Shown here in pieces: positions 52,017 to 60,638 of a stretch of DNA of 64,000 bases. Origin of the DNA: Croceitalea sp947503285 (GTDB lineage: Bacteria > Bacteroidota > Bacteroidia > Flavobacteriales > Flavobacteriaceae); contig NZ_BTGQ01000001.1 of the NCBI RefSeq assembly GCF_036985505.1, positions 558,001 to 622,000 on the forward strand. Reading direction: 5' to 3'. Below the pieces are notes generated by a model. The model did no database searches. It was not told where the DNA came from and saw only the letters and a list, made by a program, of their open reading frames with translations. Numbering within the stretch: position 1 is the stretch's first letter; each line of letters begins with the position of its first letter. The position numbers and the translations under genes are program-made.

Positions 52017-52790
52017 ATGGTTCGAAACATCTTTCTTGGCGCAGTTATAATCGTATTTCTAATGGTGTCTTGCGGAACGGACGGAAAATCCAAAAAACAA
52101 ACTTGGAGGACCAAAAAATGGGTAGCTGAAAACCAAGTGCACAACCAATTATCAGCCAGTGAAAAGGAACAAGGTTGGGTCTTGCTTTTCGATGGAGAAA
52201 CTTTAGATGGATGGCACCTCTACAATAAGCCGGATTCTACCCGGTTTTCTGCATGGGAAGTGCGCAATGGCACCCTTTTTTGTAACGCGACCAATGAAAA
52301 TAGGGTTTTCGGCGATTTGACCACCGACAAGGAATATGAAGATTATGAGCTGGTTTTTGATTGGAAAATGGCCATACGTGGAAACGGAGGTGTCTTTATC
52401 AATGTACAAGAATCCCCACAGTATCAAGCTACCTATCAAACGGGACCGGAATACCAATTGTTGGAGCCAACCCATTCAGATACGAACACCCCTTTGAAAC
52501 GAGCGGGCTGCCTTTGGGGAATATCGCCCCAGCACAATCCGGTTGAAGTGCACAATACCGCACAGTGGAACACCTCTAAAATTATACAGCGAAACGGAAA
52601 AGTTGAATTCTACCTCAATGGAAAACTAACCGCTAAAGAAGATTTTACATCGACGGCTTGGCGTGATAAAATTGCTGCTTCACGTTTTAAGGACACCAAA
52701 GGTTTCGGAGCGGCTACCCAAGGTAAGATTGCCCTTCAAAACTGGTATTTCAATGCTTGGTTTCGCAATATGAAGATTCGGGAACTTTAG
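52017..52790 (+). CDS. DUF1080 (3-keto-disaccharide hydrolase family) lipoprotein
   Basis: A 257-residue lipoprotein with signal MVRNIFLGAVIIVFLMVSCG (lipobox MVSC). The rest is one concanavalin-like DUF1080 domain: GWVLLFDGETLDGWHLYNKP, WEVRNGTLFCNATNENR, YEDYELVFDWKMAIRGNGGV, and the C-terminal GAATQGKIALQNWYFNAWFR. Family members hydrolyse 3-keto-glycosides or bind carbohydrate. It stands alone with no nearby sugar-degradation genes; its partner could be the LamG-like lipoprotein at 54.4 kb, but that is speculative. Confidence 0.92.
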   Translation: MVRNIFLGAVIIVFLMVSCGTDGKSKKQTWRTKKWVAENQVHNQLSASEKEQGWVLLFDGETLDGWHLYNKPDSTRFSAWEVRNGTLFCNATNENRVFGDLTTDKEYEDYELVFDWKMAIRGNGGVFINVQESPQYQATYQTGPEYQLLEPTHSDTNTPLKRAGCLWGISPQHNPVEVHNTAQWNTSKIIQRNGKVEFYLNGKLTAKEDFTSTAWRDKIAASRFKDTKGFGAATQGKIALQNWYFNAWFRNMKIREL

Positions 52791-52994
52791 AAAGATCCCT
52801 TTGCAATTTTACCGGCAGTTTTTCAAATTCATTGCCCTTACGATAGCTCTTCCATTGCAACGACTTTACTAACGAGTACTTGCATTAGCTATTCAGAACG
52901 CTTCAAGGCTGCCTTGGTATGCTTTACTTTACTTCCAACATCGGATGATCGCTCTTGGGTAATGGCAAGATCACCTCGTAGTTAGGGTTTAATC

Positions 52995-53471
52995 TTAATC
53001 CGTGATATATTCTTTTAGCGCCAGCATTCTTTTTTCTTGAATTTCCTTATAGTCTTTCCCTTTGTATTTCTCAAAGGTCCTTTTTGAAATTCCGGTGTAC
53101 CAAACCGTTTCGGTGAGGGTATTGTTACTTGGGTCTATGGCCCTTTTGACATATACGTTACCAGACGACAATTTATACCGTAACGTGTAGCCCTCGTTTT
53201 CGACAAAATCAGTAATCGTAATCTCAAAGAGTTCACCTGTGGCTAAGATGGCCTGACAAATACCCTTTTTTTTGAGCGCTCCGGCACATCGCACATCGAC
53301 CACCGAATCATCCCATTTGTCAAAGTTGGGAAAATCGATAAGGGTGTTCCACAGTTTTTCTTGCGGGGTATCAAGTTGCAGGGCATACGTATATACCTTT
53401 TCAGCCTTGTTTGATTGCGCTAGTAACATTAAAGGGGCAATAATAAATAAGATTCGCATTAGCTTTTTCAT
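52995..53471 (-). CDS. Exported SRPBCC-family protein
   Basis: A 158-residue protein with a signal peptide (MKKLMRILFIIAPLMLLAQS). The mature part is a START/SRPBCC fold: YALQLDTPQEKLWNTLIDFP, VVDVRCAGALKKKGICQAIL, EGYTLRYKLSSGNVYVKRAI and YTGISKRTFEKYKGKDYK. SRPBCC proteins bind hydrophobic ligands; the ligand here is unknown. It lies 106 bp downstream of the Crp-family gene, with a perfect Crp-like palindrome between them. Confidence 0.82.
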   Translation of the reverse strand: MKKLMRILFIIAPLMLLAQSNKAEKVYTYALQLDTPQEKLWNTLIDFPNFDKWDDSVVDVRCAGALKKKGICQAILATGELFEITITDFVENEGYTLRYKLSSGNVYVKRAIDPSNNTLTETVWYTGISKRTFEKYKGKDYKEIQEKRMLALKEYITD

Positions 53472-53542
53472 GGTTTCTCGATTTTTTTGGTGTTATGTAT
53501 GGATATCAATACCTAAAAATCACGAATACGACATAAAAAAAC

Positions 53543-53558
53543 TGTGTCATATGACACA
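53543..53558. promoter_or_regulatory. Perfect 16-bp palindrome TGTGTCATATGACACA
   Basis: The site lies between the Crp/Fnr-like gene and the SRPBCC gene, 72 bp upstream of the SRPBCC start and 20 bp beyond the Crp stop. Its TGTG...CACA halves with a 6-bp core resemble Crp/Fnr-family operators, and such a regulator is encoded next to it. On the minus strand it is followed by GTTTTTTT, so a hairpin terminator (6-bp stem, ATAT loop) for the Crp gene is an equally fair reading. Confidence 0.6.
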
Positions 53559-53577
53559 CTAACAAAAAATTAAGAAA

Positions 53578-54153
53578 TCAAGCTGCGGAAAGTCGCCTAC
53601 GAATTCGATGAAGGGTTTCCCTAGAAGTTCCTATAAGGGAAGCCAAGATACTTACGGGAACCTCTCGCACAATCTTGGGGTTTGTATTTAAGATATCGAG
53701 ATAACGCTCTTCCGCTGACATGCTTAGCTGTTTTCTGACTTCTAATGCTTTGGCCGATAAAATCTGTTCGGTAATGTTTTGGATAAAATTACTAAGTATT
53801 ACATTCTTGGCCTTGATCTTTAAAAAATCCGATTTTTTAAGTTCATGGAAACGCACATCGCTAAGGGCCTGACATTCATCTAAGGTCGGTCTTTGATGGA
53901 AGAAACTATCCATGATCGTCCAACAAAAATTTGGTGCGATAATCTTTAAGGTTACTTGATTTCCAAAATCATTATGCGTGTAATAATGTAGAAACCCTTC
54001 TGTTACAAAGTAAATTGAACCAACAGTCTGGTTGGCTTGGATAAGCTTTTGCTTTTTTGATAGACTCCCCTCGTGAATATGGCCTAATAAGAAATCCATA
54101 TTTGCTTCGGAGAGCGCTCCAAAACCGTTAAAATACGCACGCAGCATTTCCAT
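53578..54153 (-). CDS. Crp/Fnr-family transcriptional regulator
   Basis: A 191-residue cytoplasmic protein with a cNMP-binding-like beta roll (GHIHEGSLSKKQKLIQANQT, GSIYFVTEGFLHYYTHNDFG, VTLKIIAPNFCWTIMDSF) and a C-terminal HTH (VREVPVSILASLIGTSRETL, HRIRRRLS). No Cys cluster is present, so it is not an oxygen sensor of the Fnr type. Bacteroidota members of this group regulate varied genes, often adjacent ones. Control of the downstream SRPBCC gene through the palindrome is inferred. Confidence 0.9.
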   Translation of the reverse strand: MEMLRAYFNGFGALSEANMDFLLGHIHEGSLSKKQKLIQANQTVGSIYFVTEGFLHYYTHNDFGNQVTLKIIAPNFCWTIMDSFFHQRPTLDECQALSDVRFHELKKSDFLKIKAKNVILSNFIQNITEQILSAKALEVRKQLSMSAEERYLDILNTNPKIVREVPVSILASLIGTSRETLHRIRRRLSAA

Positions 54154-54386
54154 ATATTAAAGATACACTTTTAGGTCAAATCGAGAAATGTTGTTATATG
54201 AAGGGCAGCGTGTGGCTTACAGTCTTTTTCATGATTTGATTGTTGTTCGTCAATCCGTTTGTCTTTTATATTTTATTCCCTTGTGCTGCTGAATAGTGTT
54301 TTCAATACTCAATTTTGTACTTTTAAAACGCTTTTCAAAGGAATCAGAAGCAATCCAACGTACTAAAGACCAAATCCATTAATAGG

Positions 54387-54394
54387 TATCTTTG
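54387..54394 (+). promoter_or_regulatory. -7 promoter element of the LamG-like gene
   Basis: TATCTTTG matches TAnnTTTG exactly and is 28 bp upstream of the ATG at 54423. Confidence 0.4.
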
Positions 54395-54422
54395 ATAGCA
54401 GAACAAATTTTATTTTCATGCC

Positions 54423-55334
54423 ATGCCACTTAAACCAACCGCTACGACCACCATCCTCTTAATAACCCTCAACCTTATCTTGATTTGCGCTTGCAAGCAA
54501 AAGAAATCAGCCGAGGAAATAACTTCAGAAAACCCAGCAGCTACCATTTTAAAAGAGGCGCTTACCTTTTATGCCTCATTCGATGACTCCATAGATGCGG
54601 ATTTTGCCTTAGGGGATGCCCATTTATATACCGTACCCAATAGAAGGGAGAGGGATTCGGCCAGACAAGGCTTGCATAAAACCGATATTCGAAGGGAAGC
54701 GGGAAAAGGAAGGTATGGGTCTGGTCTGGTATTTACGGCACGTAGTCGCGGCACGATCTACTATGCCAGTGAAAAGAACGTGGCCTATAATACGGAAAAC
54801 TGGAGCGGTGCCATTTCTTTCTGGCTAAGCCTAGATCCTGAAACGGACTTGGAACCGGGGTATTGCGATCCCATTCAAATTACCGATTCGGGTTATAATG
54901 ACGCCGCTATTTGGGTAGACTTTACCAAAGAAAACCCGCGTGATTTTAGATTGGGCGTTATAGGGGATCGAGAGGTCTGGAATCCAAACCCCAAAGGACC
55001 TGATAATGAAAATCCAATATTCATAAATCGCCTTACCGGGGTCAAAAATCCACCCTTCGGTAGTGACGCATGGACCCACATTTTGATTAATTTTTCCAAC
55101 CTGAACACCGAAAATGGTCAAGCCTCACTTTACATCAATGGAGAACACAGGGGTAGCCGTAATACCATCGGAACCCCTTTTACATGGAATCCAGAACAAT
55201 CCAATATATATTTAGGGCTTGGTTATATTGGGCTTATGGATGAGCTGTCCATTTTCAACCGAAAGCTCACCGACACCGAAATCAATACGCTTTATCATTT
55301 AAAGAACGGGGTACACGACTTATTGGAACCGTAG
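54423..55334 (+). CDS. LamG/concanavalin-like lipoprotein
   Basis: A 303-residue lipoprotein; signal with lipobox LICAC (Cys at about residue 24). The mature domain is a jelly-roll of the LamG-like type: LTFYASFDDSIDADFALGDA, GSGLVFTARSRGTIYYASEK, NWSGAISFWLSLDPETDLEP, DAWTHILINFSNLNTENGQA, SLYINGEHRGSRNTIGTPF and the closing YIGLMDELSIFNRKLTDTEI typical of LamG_3 modules. It probably binds carbohydrate at the cell surface. No catalytic motif is seen. Confidence 0.88.
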   Translation: MPLKPTATTTILLITLNLILICACKQKKSAEEITSENPAATILKEALTFYASFDDSIDADFALGDAHLYTVPNRRERDSARQGLHKTDIRREAGKGRYGSGLVFTARSRGTIYYASEKNVAYNTENWSGAISFWLSLDPETDLEPGYCDPIQITDSGYNDAAIWVDFTKENPRDFRLGVIGDREVWNPNPKGPDNENPIFINRLTGVKNPPFGSDAWTHILINFSNLNTENGQASLYINGEHRGSRNTIGTPFTWNPEQSNIYLGLGYIGLMDELSIFNRKLTDTEINTLYHLKNGVHDLLEP

Positions 55335-55421
55335 CGACCGGAACAACATGGACCTTCGTGAAAATTGATGGTATGCCAAACGTATATACCAGTCATAGTC
55401 CAGGTAACATCCCTGCTTTCC

Positions 55422-55973
55422 TTATTCGCTACGAATCGCCGTTTTATGTTCTTGACGTTCTTTTTTTCGAATCACATAAGCATCATAGAGCTTAATCAGA
55501 TAATAGATGACTATGGTGAAATTGATGATCACAAAGGGGATGATGACCGTAAACTTCGCCCTTACGACCCAGAAAAATATATCAAAGACCAGTGTTTTAT
55601 CAGGATTTGAAAGCAAGTGGCAGGTAAGTAGGTTTTCTAAAAGGTCTAAAATACCCGGAATGACAAATACCATTTTGAACCTTTTTGTAAAGGATGCTTT
55701 CGAAGAGAGTTCAAAGACCTTAAAGGCGAAATAAAAAAATAGGGTGTATACCGCTATAAAGACCACATCGTACAACAGATTATTATAAATGGCATCGGAT
55801 AATTTCAAGGCCAGGGCATTGAATTCTTCCAGTTTCCGTGAAAACTGTAATTTTCCCAATTTAGGAACCTTGATGACGTCACTATGGTAAAATGGTAGAA
55901 ATGCTACGATGGTACCTATGAAAAGTATGGCCCATTTATTACTTGCGCTATTCAATTTGTCTTTATAACTCAT
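55422..55973 (-). CDS. Four-helix membrane protein ending the peptidase-patatin operon
   Basis: A 183-residue polytopic membrane protein with hydrophobic helices at about 14-28 (WAILFIGTIVAFLPFYH), 66-88 (LLYDVVFIAVYTLFFYFAFK), 100-118 and 137-160 (TVIIPFVIINFTIVIYYLI), and a basic C-terminus. I do not recognise the family. Its start overlaps the patatin stop by 4 bases (ATGA), so translation is coupled and it most likely partners or restrains the phospholipase. It is the last gene of the six-gene minus-strand operon. Confidence 0.7.
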   Translation of the reverse strand: MSYKDKLNSASNKWAILFIGTIVAFLPFYHSDVIKVPKLGKLQFSRKLEEFNALALKLSDAIYNNLLYDVVFIAVYTLFFYFAFKVFELSSKASFTKRFKMVFVIPGILDLLENLLTCHLLSNPDKTLVFDIFFWVVRAKFTVIIPFVIINFTIVIYYLIKLYDAYVIRKKERQEHKTAIRSE

Positions 55974-57607
55974 CTGGTGACTGTTTTTTGCCGAATTCCC
56001 CTATACGTTTCCCAATCAAATTTTACAAGTTGCTTGATAGCCGCTTCCGCACCTCGTTTAAACAACAACTTTTTGTCGTCATTTGACATACCAAAATCCA
56101 ACCAATTGATATGGGTGTTTTTACTGCCCTCTTGTAGTGTATTCACTGTTTCTATCAACATGTTTATCTCTTCTTGATTTAGAAGGTAGTCGTTGTCATA
56201 AAAATTCCTGAAGGTTGAGATAAAACTGGAAATAAATCGGGCAAGGGTATTTTTCTTCCCTTGCATATGTTTCTGTGATGCAATCTTAGGACGTTCTGAA
56301 AGTAATATCCCAAAAGTTGGAAAACTAGGCGATTTACCATCACTTCTGTGAAAATCACGTATGGGAAAATTGGATAACATGCCGCCATCGACCATGCGAA
56401 CCTCAAATTTCACCTTATTGGCCGGTTCCTTAATACTGAAATGCGTGTCATTATTCGGGACAAAGGTCTCAAATATAAATGGTAACGACATAGACGCCCT
56501 CACATAGGCAGCCGGATGTACCTTCATATGATTCTCCCAATAATCGCCAGCACGTGCCGGAAACCTCACAATACGATGGTGGGTTAAATTGGCCGTGATG
56601 AATACCAATTCTGGGTGTTTTGATTTGACCCGAGGGGTTTTCTTGGTTGTATTCCCCTTTTCGGTCACCGGGTTCTGTACGGTGTAGATCATCGCGCCCT
56701 CTTTATCGGGGGTATTCTTTTCGCGTATTAGATTAGTCTTGCCCAAATTGGCATAAAGGTCTTCCGTCGTTTGTATCCCCAGTATTTCAAGGTTCCCTTT
56801 GACCCAATCCAAAAACTTATCACCAGTGTTCAACCCGAACCGTTCCCCTAATTTTTTTGTAATCAAAATGTAAATCAATAAGACTAAGGCGATGGTATTG
56901 AAGGTTCCGATTACAAAGGAAAAGTAGCTCACATCCTGAATAGTGGTCATACCATATTCGACCAATGTTACACTCAGTATGAAATATACCAAACTAAGAA
57001 TGAGTACCAATGAGAGACCGATGAGTAGCTGTAACCGTCCAGATCGTACACTTTTGAACAATTTTAACTGAAACCACTGTGCAATACCCTTACTATCGAT
57101 AAAGGCCGAAAAATCCATTTTAGAGACCATTAGCGTTAGTAATTCCGATTTAAGCGAACTATTGGCAGTTTCCTTTCGAACGTATGGGGGTAGCTTATAA
57201 ATACCGGCCGGAATGGAAGATAAAAACAAGGCATTGATGGCACCGGCACTGGTGCCCCCATGACTAAAAAAACGAATACCCACTTTTTCCAAGATATAAC
57301 AGTACCCCAACAGAGCGATACCCCACATACCACCGCCTTGTTGTACCAAGTCAATAACAGGCCGCTTTTTTGGTACTTCATCGCCATTGCTATCCAAGGT
57401 AATCTCAGAAACCATGGCATCGGATATATAATTGATGCCAATCTGCCCCTCTTCATCCAATTTTTTACCAAGCCCGGATTCTGGGTCTGCTATTGAAGCT
57501 TGCAGCAGGGCATCGGCCTCATCAAAAAAACTTTTCGCTAGGGAAATATCTTCCTTGCTAAAATTAAAATCCTCGAACATACGGTTACACTTTTGAATGG
57601 ATGACAT
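55970..57607 (-). CDS. Patatin-like phospholipase with two inserted transmembrane helices
   Basis: A 545-residue enzyme without a signal peptide. Patatin motifs: oxyanion GGGMWG (91-96), nucleophile GGTSAG (Ser120), and the catalytic Asp in VDGGMLSNFP (Asp407). Between Ser and Asp, at about 192-214 and 228-250, are two strong transmembrane helices (LQLLIGLSLVLILSLVYFIL, SFVIGTFNTIALVLLIYILI), an unusual insertion that would pin the lipase to the inner membrane with the catalytic residues in the cytoplasm. It should hydrolyse acyl lipids. It follows the secreted 639-residue gene by 20 bp and overlaps the next gene by 4 bases. Confidence 0.88.
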   Translation of the reverse strand: MSSIQKCNRMFEDFNFSKEDISLAKSFFDEADALLQASIADPESGLGKKLDEEGQIGINYISDAMVSEITLDSNGDEVPKKRPVIDLVQQGGGMWGIALLGYCYILEKVGIRFFSHGGTSAGAINALFLSSIPAGIYKLPPYVRKETANSSLKSELLTLMVSKMDFSAFIDSKGIAQWFQLKLFKSVRSGRLQLLIGLSLVLILSLVYFILSVTLVEYGMTTIQDVSYFSFVIGTFNTIALVLLIYILITKKLGERFGLNTGDKFLDWVKGNLEILGIQTTEDLYANLGKTNLIREKNTPDKEGAMIYTVQNPVTEKGNTTKKTPRVKSKHPELVFITANLTHHRIVRFPARAGDYWENHMKVHPAAYVRASMSLPFIFETFVPNNDTHFSIKEPANKVKFEVRMVDGGMLSNFPIRDFHRSDGKSPSFPTFGILLSERPKIASQKHMQGKKNTLARFISSFISTFRNFYDNDYLLNQEEINMLIETVNTLQEGSKNTHINWLDFGMSNDDKKLLFKRGAEAAIKQLVKFDWETYRGIRQKTVTR

Positions 57608-57627
57608 TTTATAAGCAGTGATTTGAA

Positions 57628-59547
57628 CTATCTTGATTTGGTATAAAAATTAAGTAGGGGAATGTCTACTGCGATAAAGAATTGTAGGGTAAAGGAAATC
57701 CCGTTGTCGAGATTCGAATTATCCGTCAATGTGATTTCACGCAACTGAGGCCCAAACTGCCCACCTAGGCCCAAAGAAATCGGCGCTTTTGGGAAGCCAT
57801 AAACATAATAAACACCGGGGGCGAAAATATTTTCCAATTTAATTTCGGGAAGCTCCTCGGTCTGGTCATCACCAAATCGAAAACTGGTTACCGCCCCGAT
57901 ATCAATAAGCGGAAAATAGAGGCTGCTTGAACCGCTCCTTTTGGTAGTATTGTGCCCCCAACTTAAGGCTACCCCAACAGGGGCATTGACACCTAGACTA
58001 AAATCAAAGTCCCCAGTCTGTCCGTTACGTTCATATCCCCCTGAAAGACCAACATAGGAGTTTAAGGCTACATTAAATTTAGATCCTTTTTTTATGGAAG
58101 CGCTGCCAACAGGTAGTGCTATGGCCTCAATGGCTGCCTGTACTTCATCACTATCTTCAGCTTTGGCCACATTGGCGACGAAGGTGCCATATCGCACCAA
58201 CTCGTTTTTCCATGCAAAATTCCGTTCTCCAAAAATTTTGGTCAAAAGGTTGGATAAATCCACGATTAGCGCATTGTACTTACCTTCATTGATATCTAAA
58301 TAAATACTATTGACCAGATTAAAAATATGGATAACTCCATTCTTTTCGATAAGTTCTATTCCAAAATTAAGTTTTGAAACTTCTTCAAGGTTTTTTAATA
58401 ATCCAACCGAAGATTGAAATAATTCTTTATACGAATCCAGTTTTTCGCCAGCATTCTTCTTCTGTTTAATGTCGGTTATGGCCAGTGCCACTTTTTCTGA
58501 CTGCTCAATGAACTTCTTAATGTAATTCTTGTAATTTTCTATAAAGGCATCATTTTCGGCAACCTTTTTTAAATACTCCCCAAAGGATTGTTGAAAGATG
58601 GGTACAGTTCCATATTGTTGGTATAATAACCCCAAATAAATATTGAAGGTCACAGGGTTCGTGAGTACCCTTGATTCTTCAGTATTTATCCAATACCGAT
58701 TAGCATTGGTGGACCTTAAGGAGTTCGAAAAAATTGTAAAAACCTTTGCGGCTTCCTTTACATCAATCAGTATTTTATTGTTAGGATGAAAGGATACATC
58801 CTTCAATTTGCCAATGGCCTCTGCAGGATGACTGCCCTGACGTATGTTGTTCACTAGCAACAAGGCCGCCTGAAAATATTCGATTTTTTGTGCAATTTCA
58901 TCATTGCCATCAGTGGCATATCGGTTTTTTCGGTTTGTATCCAAATAGGCCTCCAAATTTGTCAGGATATTTTGAAGGTCTTTCTCAAAGGTCTCCCGTA
59001 GGGTGTTGATGTAATTTGCGAATTGATATACTTCTTGATCTACGATTTTTAAAACCCCATAGGTATCTGGAAAGAGTAGCTGTAGATCTTTGGTTTTGTC
59101 GTCCTCCAAAACATCAATAAATCGTTGAAAAAAGTTGATACTTAATTCTTGTTTCGTTCGTTTTACCAAAAACTTAGCGAGGCCATCAGCTATGGTTGTG
59201 ACATTGAGGCCTCCTAGGCCACCGAAACCCTGCTCTAGATTTTTGCTAAATTCAGCTGTACCCAAAAGACTTGCACTTGTCCCTTGTGCGAAATAGTTTT
59301 TTAAGAATGGGTTGGTAAACACTTTAGGCAAATCCAATCTATCTGGATAATAATATTTTAAGACTTCCCAAGTTTCTGCATTAAGTACGGGTATTCCATC
59401 AGGTTTGTTGCTTTCATATAATTTGGACAGGGCAATAGCATCATAATAGGCTATTCTGTCTTGGTCTTGTGCATGTAATCCACTAAAAAACAAAGTCAAT
59501 GCCAACACCACCGGCCAATACATTTTAGTAAGTTGTAACTGTTTCAT
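57628..59547 (-). CDS. Large secreted protein with barrel-like C-terminus, operon component
   Basis: A 639-residue protein with a signal peptide (about 1-26, LALTLFFSGLHAQ). Residues of about 30-480 are mostly helical and have no recognised domain. About 490-639 alternate short strands with Gly and aromatic residues (FNVALNSYVGLSGGYERNGQ, FDFSLGVNAPVGVALSWGHN, PISLGLGGQFGPQLREITLT, ISFTLQFFIAVDIPLLNFYT), as in outer-membrane barrels or their halves. It may span from periplasm to outer membrane. Its start overlaps the subtilisin stop by 4 bases. I do not recognise the family. Confidence 0.72.
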   Translation of the reverse strand: MKQLQLTKMYWPVVLALTLFFSGLHAQDQDRIAYYDAIALSKLYESNKPDGIPVLNAETWEVLKYYYPDRLDLPKVFTNPFLKNYFAQGTSASLLGTAEFSKNLEQGFGGLGGLNVTTIADGLAKFLVKRTKQELSINFFQRFIDVLEDDKTKDLQLLFPDTYGVLKIVDQEVYQFANYINTLRETFEKDLQNILTNLEAYLDTNRKNRYATDGNDEIAQKIEYFQAALLLVNNIRQGSHPAEAIGKLKDVSFHPNNKILIDVKEAAKVFTIFSNSLRSTNANRYWINTEESRVLTNPVTFNIYLGLLYQQYGTVPIFQQSFGEYLKKVAENDAFIENYKNYIKKFIEQSEKVALAITDIKQKKNAGEKLDSYKELFQSSVGLLKNLEEVSKLNFGIELIEKNGVIHIFNLVNSIYLDINEGKYNALIVDLSNLLTKIFGERNFAWKNELVRYGTFVANVAKAEDSDEVQAAIEAIALPVGSASIKKGSKFNVALNSYVGLSGGYERNGQTGDFDFSLGVNAPVGVALSWGHNTTKRSGSSSLYFPLIDIGAVTSFRFGDDQTEELPEIKLENIFAPGVYYVYGFPKAPISLGLGGQFGPQLREITLTDNSNLDNGISFTLQFFIAVDIPLLNFYTKSR

Positions 59548-60638
59548 ACGGCTAGTATTAATTGTTCAAAAATCATTTTAGGTTGTATCAATTTGTAATC
59601 ATTGTTGTTTGTTAAGGGAATCGCGGTACGTTGCAGTAACTTCTTTAATTCGGTATTGGATATCGTTTCACCCCGCTTTTTTAAATAAGAAACGACCAGT
59701 GCACAGATACCCGATACCATGGCCGTGGCCTGGCTTGTTCCCGTAAGCGGTAAAGGGTAATTCTCCTTTGTGTATGACTTAATATCGGTACCATAGCAAA
59801 AAATATCCACTGCTGATGGATAACACGTATAGTTGGATAAACTATGATCTCGCTCACAGGCTCCAACAGCAATAGTGCTTTTGTAAAATCCAGGATATTG
59901 CTCAATATTCAGGTTTTCCTGAAAGCTATCATTTCCGATAGCAGTGATGACAATCCTACCTTTGGCCAAATGTTCGTTAATCAGTCTCTCCAAGTCTACA
60001 TCGGACAATAGCAAAGATTGGCTAATGGATATAATATCTATTAGCCCATCGTATTTGGGTTTGAGATACTCTTCTAAGGCGTCATTCATGCTACTGGCAT
60101 CTTTGAGTGACCCACGTTCATTGATTTTGGCAACCATTAATTTTGAATATGGTGCGATACCAATTCTGTACTTCAAAGGTCTAGATGCAATTATGCCCGC
60201 GCAATGAGTACCATGATTTTGGGGATCTACACTCTTTGTAGTTGTGGAACCCGGCACAAAATTTTTAGGAGTTTCGTAAAGGGCTCCTGAGAAAGTGTCA
60301 AGCTCATCATTGATTCCAGTGTCTAAAATGAGTACTGTACTTTGATCTCCTTGTTCAGCATAAGTCTCCCAAATATCATTTATGTGAAGTTTTTCGAACC
60401 AAAAATCGGAATCCGTAATTAGTGAAAGGAGCTCAGGATTGGGATGAATCCCCCCACTCCAATAATAATTTCCGGCTTTATCCTTATACCACAGGGTATT
60501 GCCATGAAAAGGTTCCCCTTCATACAGCTTCCCATCCACTTCGATAACGCAACCTGGTACCAAATACTGGTAATTGGGCGCGTTTATGCTAGGTTCACCG
60601 ACCCTAACGTTCAGATATTTCGTGACGGTCACTTTCAT
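59544..60638 (-). CDS. Leaderless subtilisin-family (S8) protease with N-terminal SH3b-like domain
   Basis: A 364-residue protease. Residues of about 1-65 resemble a bacterial SH3 domain (YLNVRVGEPSINAPNYQYLV, GNYYWSGGIHP). The S8 catalytic residues are all present: Asp106 (VLILDTGIND), His142 (QNHGTHCAGII), oxyanion Asn236 (TAIGNDS) and Ser302 (LTGTSQATAMVSG). There is no signal peptide and no long prodomain, which is unusual for a subtilase. It lies between membrane genes in a tight operon: the stop of the upstream 443-residue gene and this start share a base. It may act in the cytoplasm or be delivered by another route. Confidence 0.9.
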   Translation of the reverse strand: MKVTVTKYLNVRVGEPSINAPNYQYLVPGCVIEVDGKLYEGEPFHGNTLWYKDKAGNYYWSGGIHPNPELLSLITDSDFWFEKLHINDIWETYAEQGDQSTVLILDTGINDELDTFSGALYETPKNFVPGSTTTKSVDPQNHGTHCAGIIASRPLKYRIGIAPYSKLMVAKINERGSLKDASSMNDALEEYLKPKYDGLIDIISISQSLLLSDVDLERLINEHLAKGRIVITAIGNDSFQENLNIEQYPGFYKSTIAVGACERDHSLSNYTCYPSAVDIFCYGTDIKSYTKENYPLPLTGTSQATAMVSGICALVVSYLKKRGETISNTELKKLLQRTAIPLTNNNDYKLIQPKMIFEQLILAV

